DNA of 64,000 bases, taken from positions 4,402,001-4,466,000 of the forward strand of contig NZ_JADBEB010000001.1 in NCBI RefSeq assembly GCF_014874095.1, given 5' to 3'. The stretch's first letter is position 1, and the number at the start of each line of letters is the position of its first letter. This document shows positions 36,890-46,046 of this stretch, piece by piece. The position numbers and the translations under genes were made by a program. The notes under the pieces are model-generated. The model saw only the letters and a list, made by a program, of their open reading frames with translations, was not told where the DNA came from and made no database searches. This DNA comes from Plantactinospora soyae (GTDB lineage Bacteria; Actinomycetota; Actinomycetes; Mycobacteriales; Micromonosporaceae).

Positions 36890-36896
36890 TGGACCG

Positions 36897-36926
36897 GGTG
36901 CTCGTCGGGACCGGCGGTTGAGCACC
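36897..36926. terminator. hairpin between converging genes
   Basis: GGTGCTC pairs with GAGCACC over a 16-base loop, with an extra G-rich extension. It lies between the stop of the SUMF1 gene (36889) and the end of the converging methyltransferase gene (36936) and probably serves both. Confidence 0.45.
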
Positions 36927-36935
36927 GGGCGAAGA

Positions 36936-37751
36936 TCAGGCCGCCCGCGTCGCGACCACCTCGAGGTAGGCGGACGGGAGTCGTACCGTGCCGTCCGTCG
37001 CCACGTTCGACCGCCGTGCCAGCTCGACCAGGTCGGCGTGCAGCGGCTCGCCGTGCTCCTGGCCGAGCGCCTCGAACGCCTTCAGCGTCGGCCCGTAGTT
37101 CTCCCGGAAGAAGTCGGCGAACTGTTCCGGGCTGGCGTGCCGGAAGACGAACTCCCGTCGGGTCGCCCGCAGGTCGGTCACGGTTGCCCCGAACAGTTCG
37201 GCCAGCCGCTGCCCGGTACCCCACTCGGCCGGCGGCCGTAGGCCCTTGGGCGGCGGCACGTGCCGGCCGACGGTGCGGAAGAGGTCGCCGATGAAACCGT
37301 CCGGGGTCCAGTTCGCCAGCGCGATCGTTCCGCCCGGTCGGCACACCCGGACCAGCTCCGCGGCCGCCTTCTCCTGGTCCGGCGCGAACATCACCCCGAC
37401 ACAGGACAGTACGGCGTCGAAGGTGCCGTCCGGGTACCCGATCTGCTCGGCGTCCCCCGCCACGAACTCGACCGGCAGTCCCTCGGCGGCGGCCCGGACG
37501 CGCCCCCGGGCCAGCAACTCGGGCACGTAGTCCAGGCCGGTCACCAGGCAGCCGCAGCGGGCCGCCGCGATCGCCGCGTTGCCGCTGCCCGTGGCGACGT
37601 CGAGCACCCGCGCGCCGGCCGGCAGGTCGGCGGCGGTCACCAGCAGTTCGGAGATCGGGTATATCCGCGCGGCCACCGCGTGGTAGTCGCCGCTGGCCCA
37701 GGTCTGCTGCTGTGTGGACTTGACGGCGCCCAGGTCGAGCATGGTGGTCAT
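36936..37751 (-). CDS. class I SAM-dependent methyltransferase
   Basis: A 271-residue protein. The SAM loop is VLDVATGSGNAAIAAARCG, motif II ends in VTGLDYVPELL, then FVAGDAEQIGYPDGTFDAVLS and LVRVCRPGGTIALANW, typical of UbiE/COQ5-like methyltransferases. The C-terminal part (FADFFRENYGPTLKAFEAL) belongs to the same family. The substrate is unknown. The ATG at 37751 has GGGGGGACC immediately upstream. Confidence 0.85.
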   Translation of the reverse strand: MTTMLDLGAVKSTQQQTWASGDYHAVAARIYPISELLVTAADLPAGARVLDVATGSGNAAIAAARCGCLVTGLDYVPELLARGRVRAAAEGLPVEFVAGDAEQIGYPDGTFDAVLSCVGVMFAPDQEKAAAELVRVCRPGGTIALANWTPDGFIGDLFRTVGRHVPPPKGLRPPAEWGTGQRLAELFGATVTDLRATRREFVFRHASPEQFADFFRENYGPTLKAFEALGQEHGEPLHADLVELARRSNVATDGTVRLPSAYLEVVATRAA

Positions 37752-37887
37752 GGTCCCCCCTCGGTGGTGGTCTGCCGGTCACGCTAGGTGGCCGCCACCG
37801 CATCGCGAATCGGGAGAACTCCCTATCTTCAGCTGCCGGTATCCGACCTTGGCGCGACCGGTGGCACGAGGCCCGGGGCGGCCACGT

Positions 37888-38934
37888 TCAGGCGCGACGG
37901 CTGCCGGGGGCCGGGCCGACAGTGCTCTCCCGGACGACCAGCTTGTGCGGGGCCCGAAGTTCGAGGCCGGGCGGGGGAGTGCGGCTGCCGATCCGCAGCA
38001 GCAGCCGTTCGACCGCCGTGGTCGCGATCATCTCCTTGTCCGGCGAGATCGTGCTGACGGTCGGGTTCGAGTACGCGCCGTCCTCGATGTCGTCGTACCC
38101 GATCACGGCCACGTCCTCCGGCACCCGCAGGCCCCGCGAGACCAGCGTGTGTATCGCGCCCAGCGCCACGAGGTCGCTGTAGCAGAAGACCGCGTCCGGC
38201 GGGTCGGCCAGGTCGAGCAGGCGGGCCATCGCGCCGGCACCGTCCGGCCGGTTGAACCGGGGGGTCCGGATGATCAGGTCCTCGTCCACCGCCAGTCCCC
38301 GGCGTTCGTGTGCCTCGCGGAACCCCCGGGTCCGCAGCTGTGCCGCCTCGCCGGTCTCGTACGGCTGGTCGCCGATCGCGGCCACCCGGCTGCGGCCGAG
38401 GTCCAGCAGGTGTTCGGTGGCCTGTCGGGAGGCGGCGACGTCGTCGATCCCGACGTGGTCGAAGGTGCCGTCGCTGACCCGTTCGCCGAGGATGACCAGC
38501 GGCAGCGTCGGGTCACGGTCGGCCAGTGCGGCCTGGGACAGGCCGAGCGGGCTGAAGATCACCCCGTCGAACAGCAGCCGGCTGGAACCGTGGTTGACGA
38601 GCATCCGTTCGTGGTCGCGGTCGCCGTCGGTCTGGTCGATCAGCACGTTGTAGCCCTGCACCCGGGCCGCCCGGATGATGCCCTGGAGCAGTTCGGAGAA
38701 GTACGGGGTGTCCAGATAGGGCACCACCACGGCGATCTGGCCCGAGCGACCCTGCGCCAGGTTCCGGGCCAGTACGTTCGGCCGGTAGCCGAGTTGGTCG
38801 ACGGCGCGCTGTACCCGCAGCCGGGTCCGTTCGGTGACGTTGGCGTAGCCGTTCACCACGTTGGAGACCGTACGGCTGGAGACGCCGGCGAGTTCCGCCA
38901 CGTCGCGGAGCGTGACCTCTCGTCCTCGTCGCAT
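37888..38934 (-). CDS. LacI family repressor of the arabinan locus
   Basis: A 348-residue protein. The N-terminal helix-turn-helix is VTLRDVAELAGVSSRTVSNV with hinge helix YRPNVLARNLAQG, and the rest is the periplasmic-binding-like sugar sensor (VVVPYLDTPYFSELLQGI, DGVIFSPLGLS, DVAVIGYDDIEDG). It reads away from the binding protein and glycosidase genes and a perfect operator palindrome lies between them at 39037. It is likely to repress the locus until an arabino-oligosaccharide binds. The ATG at 38934 follows GGAGG. Confidence 0.92.
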   Translation of the reverse strand: MRRGREVTLRDVAELAGVSSRTVSNVVNGYANVTERTRLRVQRAVDQLGYRPNVLARNLAQGRSGQIAVVVPYLDTPYFSELLQGIIRAARVQGYNVLIDQTDGDRDHERMLVNHGSSRLLFDGVIFSPLGLSQAALADRDPTLPLVILGERVSDGTFDHVGIDDVAASRQATEHLLDLGRSRVAAIGDQPYETGEAAQLRTRGFREAHERRGLAVDEDLIIRTPRFNRPDGAGAMARLLDLADPPDAVFCYSDLVALGAIHTLVSRGLRVPEDVAVIGYDDIEDGAYSNPTVSTISPDKEMIATTAVERLLLRIGSRTPPPGLELRAPHKLVVRESTVGPAPGSRRA

Positions 38935-38980
38935 CTGGTCCCCTCCGCTGACGTGCTGTTCTCCGGCTGAGGTTAGACCC

Positions 38981-38995
38981 CGACAAAGTTTCGGG
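38981..38995. promoter_or_regulatory. second, weaker candidate operator
   Basis: The segment CGACAAAGTTTCGGG lies 47 bases ahead of the LacI start; with the preceding C it has CCCGA/TCGGG arms around a 7-base centre. It is an imperfect AAAGTTTC-type palindrome of the kind seen in front of actinomycete sugar genes. It could let the repressor control its own gene. The match is weak. Confidence 0.3.
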
Positions 38996-39006
38996 AACGT
39001 TACCTC

Positions 39007-39052
39007 TTGCCGTCTATCGGGCGTCCGTGCATGCTGTTTGCAGCGCTGCAAA
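39007..39052 (+). promoter_or_regulatory. promoter and LacI operator of the arabinan operon
   Basis: A perfect 16-bp palindrome, TTTGCAGCGCTGCAAA (39037-39052), has the GC-centred form of LacI-family operators. Just upstream a -35-like TTGCCG (39007-39012) and a weak -10-like CATGCT (39030-39035) have a 17-base spacer, so the operator would cover the start of transcription. It is midway between the divergent repressor gene and the binding-protein gene. The binding protein's start is ~200 bases downstream, leaving a long leader. Confidence 0.75.
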
Positions 39053-39249
39053 AGGTCTTGGCGAGACGGTACCAGCGCTCTTGCCGATTCCCCAGCACGG
39101 CCCCTGCGAGCCCCCCGCGGGCCACCTGCCTCGCGCGGGGCCGGAGTCCCTGCGATCTGACGGCCGGCCCATGGTGTTCGGAGCACCGCGGACCGGCCTA
39201 CCTGAACACACATGCACGCGATGCGCTTCGAATCCCTGTGGGAGGACCA

Positions 39250-40596
39250 ATGAATGTCAGGAAATTCATTGTAGAACGGAGAAGGCGCAGCCCCGCCGGA
39301 AGCATGGCGGTCGCGGTGCTCACCGCGCTGGCGCTGGTGGCGACAGGCTGCGGCTCGGACGACGCCGACGAGCAGCCCGACGGGCCAGTCAAGATCAAGG
39401 TCTGGGCCTGGTACCCCGCGTTCCAGCCGGTCGTCGACCTGTTCAACAAGACCCACACCGACGTCCAGATCGAGTGGACGAACGCCGGCACCGGCCAGGA
39501 CCAGTACACCAAGCTCCAGACCGCGCTCAAGGCCGGCAAGGGCGCCCCGGACGTGGTGATGCTGGAGTTCCAGGAACTGCCGACCTTCCAGTTGACCAAG
39601 CACCTGGTCGACATGGGCAAGTACGGCGCCAACGACATCAAGGGCAACTACGTCGACTGGGCCTGGAAGCAGGTCACCAACGGCGACTCGGTCTACGCGA
39701 TCCCGGTCGACGCCGGACCGATGGCGATGCTGTACCGGCAGGACGTCTTCGACAAGTACGGGCTGACCGTGCCGAAGACCTGGGCGGAGTTCAAGGAGCA
39801 GGGGCAGAAGTTGAAGGCCGCCTCGCCGACCAGTTTCATGACCGACTTCGGCGCCAACGACGGCGGCTTCATGACCGGGTTGATGTGGCAGGCCGGCGCC
39901 CGCCCGTTCGACTACACCGCCGCCGAGGCACCGAAGATCGGCGTCTCGCTGAACACCGAACCCGCGAAGAAGACGATGACGTACTGGGAGGACATGGTCG
40001 ACAGCGGCCTGGCCGACACCACCGCCTTCGGTACGACGGACTTCTACAGTGGCCTGGCCAGCGGCAAGTACGCGACCTACCTGGCCGCCGGCTGGGGCCC
40101 GGGTTACCTGCAGAGCGTGGCCAAGACGACCTCGGGCAAGTGGCGGGCGGCGCCGCTACCGCAGTGGACCGCCGGCGAGAACGCGCAGGGCGACTGGGGT
40201 GGTTCGTCGTTCGCGGTGACCGACCAGTCCAAGTACCCGAAGCAGGCGACCCAGGTGGCGATGGAGATCTTCGGCGCCAACAAGGACGCCTGGAAGATCG
40301 GCATCGACCAGGCGTTCCTCTTCCCGACCGCGACGCCGATCCTGGAATGGGACTACTTCCTGGGCAAGAACTACGAGTTCTTCGGTGGGCAGAAGGTCAA
40401 CGAGGTCTTCGTGCCGGCGTACAACGGCATCGGCGAGTTCGAGTGGAGCCCGTTCAACAGCTACTACTTCAACCAGTTGACGACGGCGATGAACCAGGCG
40501 GTGTCGCAGAAGTCCTCCTGGCCGACCGCCCTGGACACGGCGCAGAAGAACATCTCGACGTACGCCACGCAGCAGGGCTTCACGGTCGCGCAATGA
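39250..40596 (+). CDS. ABC sugar-binding lipoprotein
   Basis: A 448-residue extracellular solute-binding protein (family 1). The signal peptide ends in a lipobox LVATGC, followed by an acidic spacer. VKIKVWAWYPAFQPVVDLFN starts the binding fold; LYRQDVFDKYGLTVPKTWAE and WGGSSFAVTDQSKYPKQATQ are typical sugar-binding-protein segments. It should deliver arabino-oligosaccharides made by the GH43 and GH51 enzymes of the operon to the two permeases. The ATG at 39250 follows GGGAGG; the next gene overlaps it by 4 bases. Confidence 0.9.
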   Translation: MNVRKFIVERRRRSPAGSMAVAVLTALALVATGCGSDDADEQPDGPVKIKVWAWYPAFQPVVDLFNKTHTDVQIEWTNAGTGQDQYTKLQTALKAGKGAPDVVMLEFQELPTFQLTKHLVDMGKYGANDIKGNYVDWAWKQVTNGDSVYAIPVDAGPMAMLYRQDVFDKYGLTVPKTWAEFKEQGQKLKAASPTSFMTDFGANDGGFMTGLMWQAGARPFDYTAAEAPKIGVSLNTEPAKKTMTYWEDMVDSGLADTTAFGTTDFYSGLASGKYATYLAAGWGPGYLQSVAKTTSGKWRAAPLPQWTAGENAQGDWGGSSFAVTDQSKYPKQATQVAMEIFGANKDAWKIGIDQAFLFPTATPILEWDYFLGKNYEFFGGQKVNEVFVPAYNGIGEFEWSPFNSYYFNQLTTAMNQAVSQKSSWPTALDTAQKNISTYATQQGFTVAQ

Positions 40597-41567
40597 CCGA
40601 TCCCGACCGTTCCACCACTACGACGCGGGAGGAGCCGCCCGGTCCCGGTGACCAGGACCGGGCGGCCGACACCCCGCAACGGCGGGCGGGGGCGGCACGG
40701 CGCCGCCCCCGGGTGGGCCGGCAGGCGCTGGCCGGCTGGCTGTTCGTCACGCCGTTCGCCGTACTGCTCGTGGTGTTCCTGCTGCTGCCGATGGCGTACT
40801 CGTTCAAGATCAGCCTTTACCGCTCGACGCTGGTCGAGGGCGAGGTCTTCGCGTACCTCGACAACTACCGGCAGGCGCTCGGCGATCCCGAGTTCCGCCG
40901 GGGCGTCTGGCGGGTCATCGTGTTCGGCCTGGTCCAGACCCCGGTGATGATCGGGCTGGCCTGGCTCGCCGCGCTGCTGATCGACGAGGCCACGTCGCGG
41001 TTCTCCCGGCTGTTCCGGCTCGCGGCGTTCGTCCCGTACGCCGTGCCGGTGGTGATCGGAACCCTGATGTGGGGCTTCCTGTACAGCCCGAACACCGGCC
41101 CGCTCAGCGCGCTGACGGACCTGAACTTCCTCTCCGGCGGAACCGTGCTCTTCTCGCTCGGCAACATCGTGACCTGGCAGTGGGCCGGATACAACATGAT
41201 CGTCCTCTACGCGGCCCTGCAGGGCGTGCCCCGGGAGATCTACGAGTCGGCCCGGATCGACGGTGCCGGTCCGGTGCAGATCGCGCTGCGGATCAAGACG
41301 CCGATGATCTCGGCGGCGATCGTCCTCGTCACGATCTTCACGATCATCGGCACGCTCCAGTTCTTCACCGAGCCGCTGATCCTGCAACCGCTGAATCCCG
41401 GTGCCATCACCAACAGCTACACCCCGAACGTGTACGCCTTCCATCAGGCGTTCTCGTTCCAGCAGTACAACTACTCGGCGGCGATCTCGTTCCTGCTGGG
41501 CCTGGTGGTCTTCGTCGGGTCGTACATCTTCCTGTTCGCCACCCGCCGAAGGAGTGCGCTGCGGTGA
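40593..41567 (+). CDS. sugar ABC permease 1
   Basis: A 324-residue MalF-like permease. After a ~45-residue hydrophilic N-terminus there are six spans, beginning LAGWLFVTPFAVLLVVFLLL; the ABC-interaction loop is EIYESARIDGAGPVQIALRI. Start and preceding stop overlap as ATGA (40593-40596), and its own stop overlaps the next start. No ATPase gene is present, which is usual: such importers in actinomycetes share one multi-purpose ATPase (MsiK type) encoded elsewhere. Confidence 0.92.
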   Translation: MTDPDRSTTTTREEPPGPGDQDRAADTPQRRAGAARRRPRVGRQALAGWLFVTPFAVLLVVFLLLPMAYSFKISLYRSTLVEGEVFAYLDNYRQALGDPEFRRGVWRVIVFGLVQTPVMIGLAWLAALLIDEATSRFSRLFRLAAFVPYAVPVVIGTLMWGFLYSPNTGPLSALTDLNFLSGGTVLFSLGNIVTWQWAGYNMIVLYAALQGVPREIYESARIDGAGPVQIALRIKTPMISAAIVLVTIFTIIGTLQFFTEPLILQPLNPGAITNSYTPNVYAFHQAFSFQQYNYSAAISFLLGLVVFVGSYIFLFATRRRSALR

Positions 41568-42481
41568 CCACGGTGACCAACGACGGCGCCGGGGCCGGTC
41601 CCGAGGCGCACATCCGGGCCCCGCGCCGGGCGACCCGGTTCACCGGCGGCCGGATCGCCTCGCACGCGGTGATGGCGCTGATGACGGTGTACTTCCTGCT
41701 GCCGTTCTGGTGGCTGCTGGTCGCGGCGACCAAGGACAACGACGGCCTGTTCGGCTCGGCGCCACTCTGGTTCGCCGACGAGAACAACTTCTTCGACAAC
41801 CTGTCCCTGCTGTTCAGCCAGGAGAACGGTGTCTACCTGAAGTGGCTCGGCAACTCGGCGCTCTACTCGGTGGTGAGCGGCGTCGGGGCGACCGCGATCG
41901 CGGCACTGGCCGGGTACGCCTTCGCCAAGCTGCGCTTCCCCGGCCGCAACGTGCTGTTCGCCGCGCTGCTCGGCCTGATCATGGTGCCGGCCACCGCGCT
42001 GGTGCTGCCGACGTACCTGCTGATGAGCGAGGTCGGGCTCACCGACACGATCTGGGCGGTGATCCTGCCCTCGCTGCTCAACCCGTTCGGGGTCTACCTG
42101 CTGCGGGTCTACGCCCACGACTCGGTGCCGGACGCGATGCTGGAGGCCGCCCGGATCGACGGCGCCGGCGAACTGCGGGTCTTCCGCAGCGTCGCGCTGC
42201 CGGCGATGCGTCCGGCGCTGGTCACGGTGCTGCTGTTCACGATGGTGGCGACCTGGAACAACTTCTTCCTGCCACTGGTCATGCTCAGCGACAACACGCT
42301 GTTCCCGCTCACCGTCGGGCTCCGCACCTGGTACATGTCGGCCACCATCGGCAACGGCGGACCGGCCCTGTTCAACGTCATCGTGGTCGGCGCGCTGGTG
42401 GCGATCGTGCCGTTGATCGTCGCGTTCCTGCTGCTACAGCGGTACTGGCGCGGCGGCCTGACCATCGGCGCACTCAAGTGA
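41564..42481 (+). CDS. sugar ABC permease 2
   Basis: A 305-residue MalG-like permease with six spans; the coupling loop is AMLEAARIDGAGELRVFRSV. The GTG start at 41564 overlaps the preceding stop (GTGA). The stop codon lies inside the first unit of a 17-bp tandem repeat that fills the gap to the GH51 gene. Confidence 0.92.
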   Translation: MTTVTNDGAGAGPEAHIRAPRRATRFTGGRIASHAVMALMTVYFLLPFWWLLVAATKDNDGLFGSAPLWFADENNFFDNLSLLFSQENGVYLKWLGNSALYSVVSGVGATAIAALAGYAFAKLRFPGRNVLFAALLGLIMVPATALVLPTYLLMSEVGLTDTIWAVILPSLLNPFGVYLLRVYAHDSVPDAMLEAARIDGAGELRVFRSVALPAMRPALVTVLLFTMVATWNNFFLPLVMLSDNTLFPLTVGLRTWYMSATIGNGGPALFNVIVVGALVAIVPLIVAFLLLQRYWRGGLTIGALK

Positions 42482-42577
42482 CCCGGCTACCCAAGTGACC
42501 CGGCTACCCAGGTGACCCGACAATCCAGGTGACCCGACAATCCAGGTGACCCGACAATCCAGGTGACCCGGCCCTGC
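42476..42577 (+). repeat. six-copy 17-bp tandem repeat between permease and GH51 genes
   Basis: Units of 17 bases: AAGTGACCCGGCTACCC twice, AGGTGACCCGACAATCC three times, then a diverged copy beginning AGGTGACCCGGCC. The first unit carries the permease's TGA stop. Identical neighbouring units show recent slippage. The array spans the whole intergenic space between two cotranscribed genes. Confidence 0.85.
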
Positions 42578-42616
42578 GCCACGGTCCCCGAAGCGACACC
42601 GCCCCGAAGGGAACCC

Positions 42617-44140
42617 ATGCTCGCCGCATCCGTTGTCCTCGACCCTGCCGCCGTGGTGGCGCCGGTCAGCCGCCGCACGTTCGGCTCCTTCGTGGAGCAC
42701 ATGGGGCGGTGCGTCTACACCGGCATCCACGAGCCGGGCCATCCGCAGGCGGACGAGGACGGCTTCCGTACCGACGTACTGGCCCTGACCCGGGAGCTGG
42801 GCGTCACGATGGTCCGCTATCCGGGCGGCAACTTCGTCTCCGGGTACCGCTGGGAGGACGGCGTCGGGCCGGTGGCGCAGCGACCGCGCCGACGGGACCT
42901 GGCCTGGCACAGCATCGAGACGAACCAGGTCGGCATCGACGAGTTCGCCCGTTGGGCGGCCAAGGCCGACGTCGAGATCATGTACGCGGTGAACCTCGGC
43001 ACCCGGGGCGTCCAGGAGGCGCTGGACGTGCACGAGTACGTCAACCACGCCGAGGGCACCCAGCTGTCCGAGCTGCGCCGGGCCAACGGGGCGGCGAAGC
43101 CGTACGGGATCACGCTCTGGTGCCTCGGCAACGAGCTGGACGGCCCGTGGCAGACCGGCCACAAGACCGCCCAGGAGTACGGCCTGCTCGCCGCCGCCAC
43201 GGCAAGGGCGCTGCGCTCCGCCGAGCCGGGCCTGGAGCTGGTGGCCTGCGGCAGCTCCAGCTCCGCCATGCCGACCTTCGGCAGCTGGGAAGCCACCGTG
43301 TTGGAGCACGCCTACGACGTGGTGGACTACGTCTCCTGCCACGCCTACTACGAGGAGTTGGACGGGGACCTCGGCTCGTTCCTGGCCAGCGCGGTCGACA
43401 TGGACCACTTCGTGGACAGCATCGTGGCCACGGCCGACAGCGTGGGCGCCCGGCTGCGCAGCAAGAAGAAGATCAACATCTCGTTCGACGAGTGGAACGT
43501 CTGGTACCTGTCCCGGTTCCAGGGCCAGGAGCCGCGCGCCGACTGGCCGGTGGCGCCCCGGGTGATCGAGGACGAGTACAACGTCGCGGACGCGGTCGTC
43601 GTCGGCAACCTGCTGATCTCCCTGCTCCGGCACAGCGACCGGGTCACCGCCGCCTGCCAGGCGCAGCTGGTCAACGTGATCGCGCCGATCCGTACCGAAC
43701 CCGGCGGGCCGGCCTGGCGTCAGACGATCTTCCATCCGTTCGCCAAGACCGCGGCGCTGGCCCGGGGGAGCGTGCTGCACACCCGGCTCGACTCGCCGAC
43801 GTACGCCACCGCCCGGCACGGCGAGGTGGCCGTGGTCGACGCCGTCGCCACCTACGACGGTGAGGACGGCGACCTGGTGATCTTCGCCGTCAACCGCGAC
43901 CAGACCGATTCCGTGGAGTTGACCGTGGACCTGCACCTGTTCAACGCGGACCTGCACCTCGCCGAGGCGTGGACCCTGACCGACGACGACCTGCGGGCCA
44001 CCAACACGCGGGAGCAGCCCGACCGGGTCACCCCGGTTCCGGCGCAGCGGGTGACGGTCGACGGTGGCACGCTGCGCGTCGTACTGCCCCGGGTGTCGTG
44101 GAGCGCGATCCGGCTGCACCCGGCGCGGGCCACCCGATGA
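42617..44140 (+). CDS. GH51 alpha-L-arabinofuranosidase
   Basis: A 507-residue protein without a signal peptide, so cytoplasmic, as usual for GH51. Acid/base Glu is E173 in LWCLGNELDGPW and the nucleophile E292 in ISFDEWNVWY; the start TFGSFVEHMGRCVYTGI and the VRYPGGNFVSGYRWEDGVGP loop are family-specific. It releases terminal arabinose from imported arabino-oligosaccharides. The ATG at 42617 follows GAAGGGAAC. The GH43 gene starts inside its stop (ATGA). Confidence 0.93.
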   Translation: MLAASVVLDPAAVVAPVSRRTFGSFVEHMGRCVYTGIHEPGHPQADEDGFRTDVLALTRELGVTMVRYPGGNFVSGYRWEDGVGPVAQRPRRRDLAWHSIETNQVGIDEFARWAAKADVEIMYAVNLGTRGVQEALDVHEYVNHAEGTQLSELRRANGAAKPYGITLWCLGNELDGPWQTGHKTAQEYGLLAAATARALRSAEPGLELVACGSSSSAMPTFGSWEATVLEHAYDVVDYVSCHAYYEELDGDLGSFLASAVDMDHFVDSIVATADSVGARLRSKKKINISFDEWNVWYLSRFQGQEPRADWPVAPRVIEDEYNVADAVVVGNLLISLLRHSDRVTAACQAQLVNVIAPIRTEPGGPAWRQTIFHPFAKTAALARGSVLHTRLDSPTYATARHGEVAVVDAVATYDGEDGDLVIFAVNRDQTDSVELTVDLHLFNADLHLAEAWTLTDDDLRATNTREQPDRVTPVPAQRVTVDGGTLRVVLPRVSWSAIRLHPARATR

Positions 44141-45897
44141 GCCGCCGACCGCCGATCCGGTGGGCCGTACTGGCCACCACGACGGCACTGCTGCTGGGCA
44201 CGGTCGCGCCGGCACCGGTGGCCGCGGTGGGCGTACCGGCCGGGTCGAAGGGCGTACCGGTGGCGGTGTCGCCGGTGGTCGCGTCCGGTTCCGGGCGGCC
44301 GTCGCCGGACCCGATCGCGCACGATCCGACCATCATCAAGCAGGGCCGGTACTACTACGAGATCATCACCGGTGACATCGGCACCCGGACCTACCTGCCG
44401 ATCCGCCGCTCCACCGACCTGGTGCACTGGACCGTCCTCGGCACCGTCTTCGACACCCCGCCGCAATGGGTGGTCCAGGAGCTGGGGATCACCCCGGGCG
44501 ACTTCTGGGCGCCGGACGTCAACTACTTCGACGGCGAGTACCACCTCTACTACGCGGCGTCCTCGTTCGGCACCAACAACTCGGTGATCGGGCTGGCCAC
44601 CAACGCGACGCTGGACCCGGACAGCCCGAACTACCGGTGGGTGGACCGGGGCATGGTGATCCGGTCGTCCAGCACGGACAACCACAACGCGATCGACGCC
44701 GACGTCGTCTTCGACGCGGCCGGCGTGCCGTGGATGTCGTTCGGGTCCTTCTGGGACGGCATCAAGATGCGCCGCCTGGACGCCTCGACCGGGCTGCTGT
44801 CGCCGGCCGATCCGACCCTCTACTCCCTCGCCTCCCGGGGCGGTGCCGCGATCGAGGGGCCGTCGATCGTCCGCAAGGGCCGGTACTACTACCTCTTCGC
44901 CAGCTTCGACTTCTGCTGCCGGGGAGTGAACGCCGACTACCGGGTGGTGGTCGGGCGGTCCACCAGCGTGCACGGCCCGTACCTGGACCGGGCCGGCGTG
45001 CCGATGTTGGCCGGCGGCGGCACCGAACTGCTGCGCGGCTACAACGGCTTCCGGGGCACCGGCGGTGGCGACGTGTACCTCGGGTCGGGGCGCGGCCGGT
45101 CGGGTGCCGACCTGTACGTCCACCACTACTACGACGCGGCCGACCAGGCACTGCCGAAGGGCTCGGTCCGGACGATCTCCTGGGCCGGCGGCTGGCCGAC
45201 GCTGGGCGAGCCGCGCAGCGGCAACCGTGGCTTCGGCCGGGGCGACGCGTACGTCAACCTGGTCGGTCGGGACGGCGGGGCCGTACTGACCAACCGGAAC
45301 TGCGGGTACGAGGGGGCCGACATCGGGCTGGACGCCCCGGTGCCCGGCGACCCCTGCCAGCAGTGGCGCCTGGAGGACCGGGGCGACGGCCAGGCCAGCA
45401 TCCTCAACCGGCACAGCAACAAGGTGGCCGAGGTGGCGGCGTGCGTCAACGCCGACGGTGCCCGGGTCGCGCAGTGGGGCTGGCTCGACAACGACTGCCA
45501 GAAGTTCCGGGTCGTGGCCACCGACGACGGCTGGTCCCGGATCGAGAACCGGATCGCCGGCCGGGTGCTGGACGCCTGTGCCCGCCCCGGTGCGGCGGTA
45601 CAGACGTTCACCTGGCGCGGCGACGCCTGCCAGCAGTTCCGGCTGCAACCGGTGGGCGAGGTGCTGATCACCGACCTGGCCAACCGGCGGCTGCTCGGCG
45701 GTGCACGGTGGCGGTTCGTCCACGTGACCGAGGGCTACTACCGGATCGTCGACCAGCGGACCGGGCGGGCGCTGGCCGCGACCGATCGGCCGGGCCCGGG
45801 CGCGCAGTGGCGGATCGAGGCGCTGAACAACGGGGCGTACCGGTTGGTCACCCGGGACGGCGGCGCCGTACGGGAGGTGCTCCTGCTGACGCCGTAG
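44137..45897 (+). CDS. secreted GH43 endo-arabinanase with ricin-type domain
   Basis: A 586-residue protein with a signal peptide (PIRWAVLATTTALLLGTVAP). GH43 five-bladed propeller residues: base Asp in IAHDPTIIKQG, a central Asp in AIDADVVFD, and acid Glu in AAIEGPSIVRKG; WAPDVNYFDGEYHLYYAASSFG is typical of endo-1,5-alpha-L-arabinanases. Residues ~400-586 are a ricin-type trefoil (CQQWRLED, CQKFRVVA, CQQFRLQP). It would cut arabinan outside the cell, with products taken up by the ABC importer. Its start overlaps the GH51 stop by 4 bases. Confidence 0.9.
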   Translation: MSRRPPIRWAVLATTTALLLGTVAPAPVAAVGVPAGSKGVPVAVSPVVASGSGRPSPDPIAHDPTIIKQGRYYYEIITGDIGTRTYLPIRRSTDLVHWTVLGTVFDTPPQWVVQELGITPGDFWAPDVNYFDGEYHLYYAASSFGTNNSVIGLATNATLDPDSPNYRWVDRGMVIRSSSTDNHNAIDADVVFDAAGVPWMSFGSFWDGIKMRRLDASTGLLSPADPTLYSLASRGGAAIEGPSIVRKGRYYYLFASFDFCCRGVNADYRVVVGRSTSVHGPYLDRAGVPMLAGGGTELLRGYNGFRGTGGGDVYLGSGRGRSGADLYVHHYYDAADQALPKGSVRTISWAGGWPTLGEPRSGNRGFGRGDAYVNLVGRDGGAVLTNRNCGYEGADIGLDAPVPGDPCQQWRLEDRGDGQASILNRHSNKVAEVAACVNADGARVAQWGWLDNDCQKFRVVATDDGWSRIENRIAGRVLDACARPGAAVQTFTWRGDACQQFRLQPVGEVLITDLANRRLLGGARWRFVHVTEGYYRIVDQRTGRALAATDRPGPGAQWRIEALNNGAYRLVTRDGGAVREVLLLTP

Positions 45898-45903
45898 CGC
45901 TGG

Positions 45904-45929
45904 GTGACCGTCGGAACGGATCCGGTCAC
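45904..45929 (+). terminator. weak hairpin after the arabinan operon
   Basis: GTGACCG pairs with CGGTCAC over a 12-base loop, 7 bases after the GH43 stop. It is the only hairpin seen at the end of the five-gene operon. Confidence 0.45.
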
Positions 45930-46046
45930 GAAAATGTTCCGGATCCTGGATCTGCCGTCGCCGGCAGGTATGATCCGCCGGTTGAGCCCACCCGCGGCTT
46001 GGCTCAGACGCCGGTACCGGGCTCACGATCGTATGGAGGATGGCGC

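Noticed and set aside
42476-42577. Possible CRISPR-like array
   Set aside because: Units are directly adjacent with no spacers and only 17 bp long; this is a simple tandem repeat.
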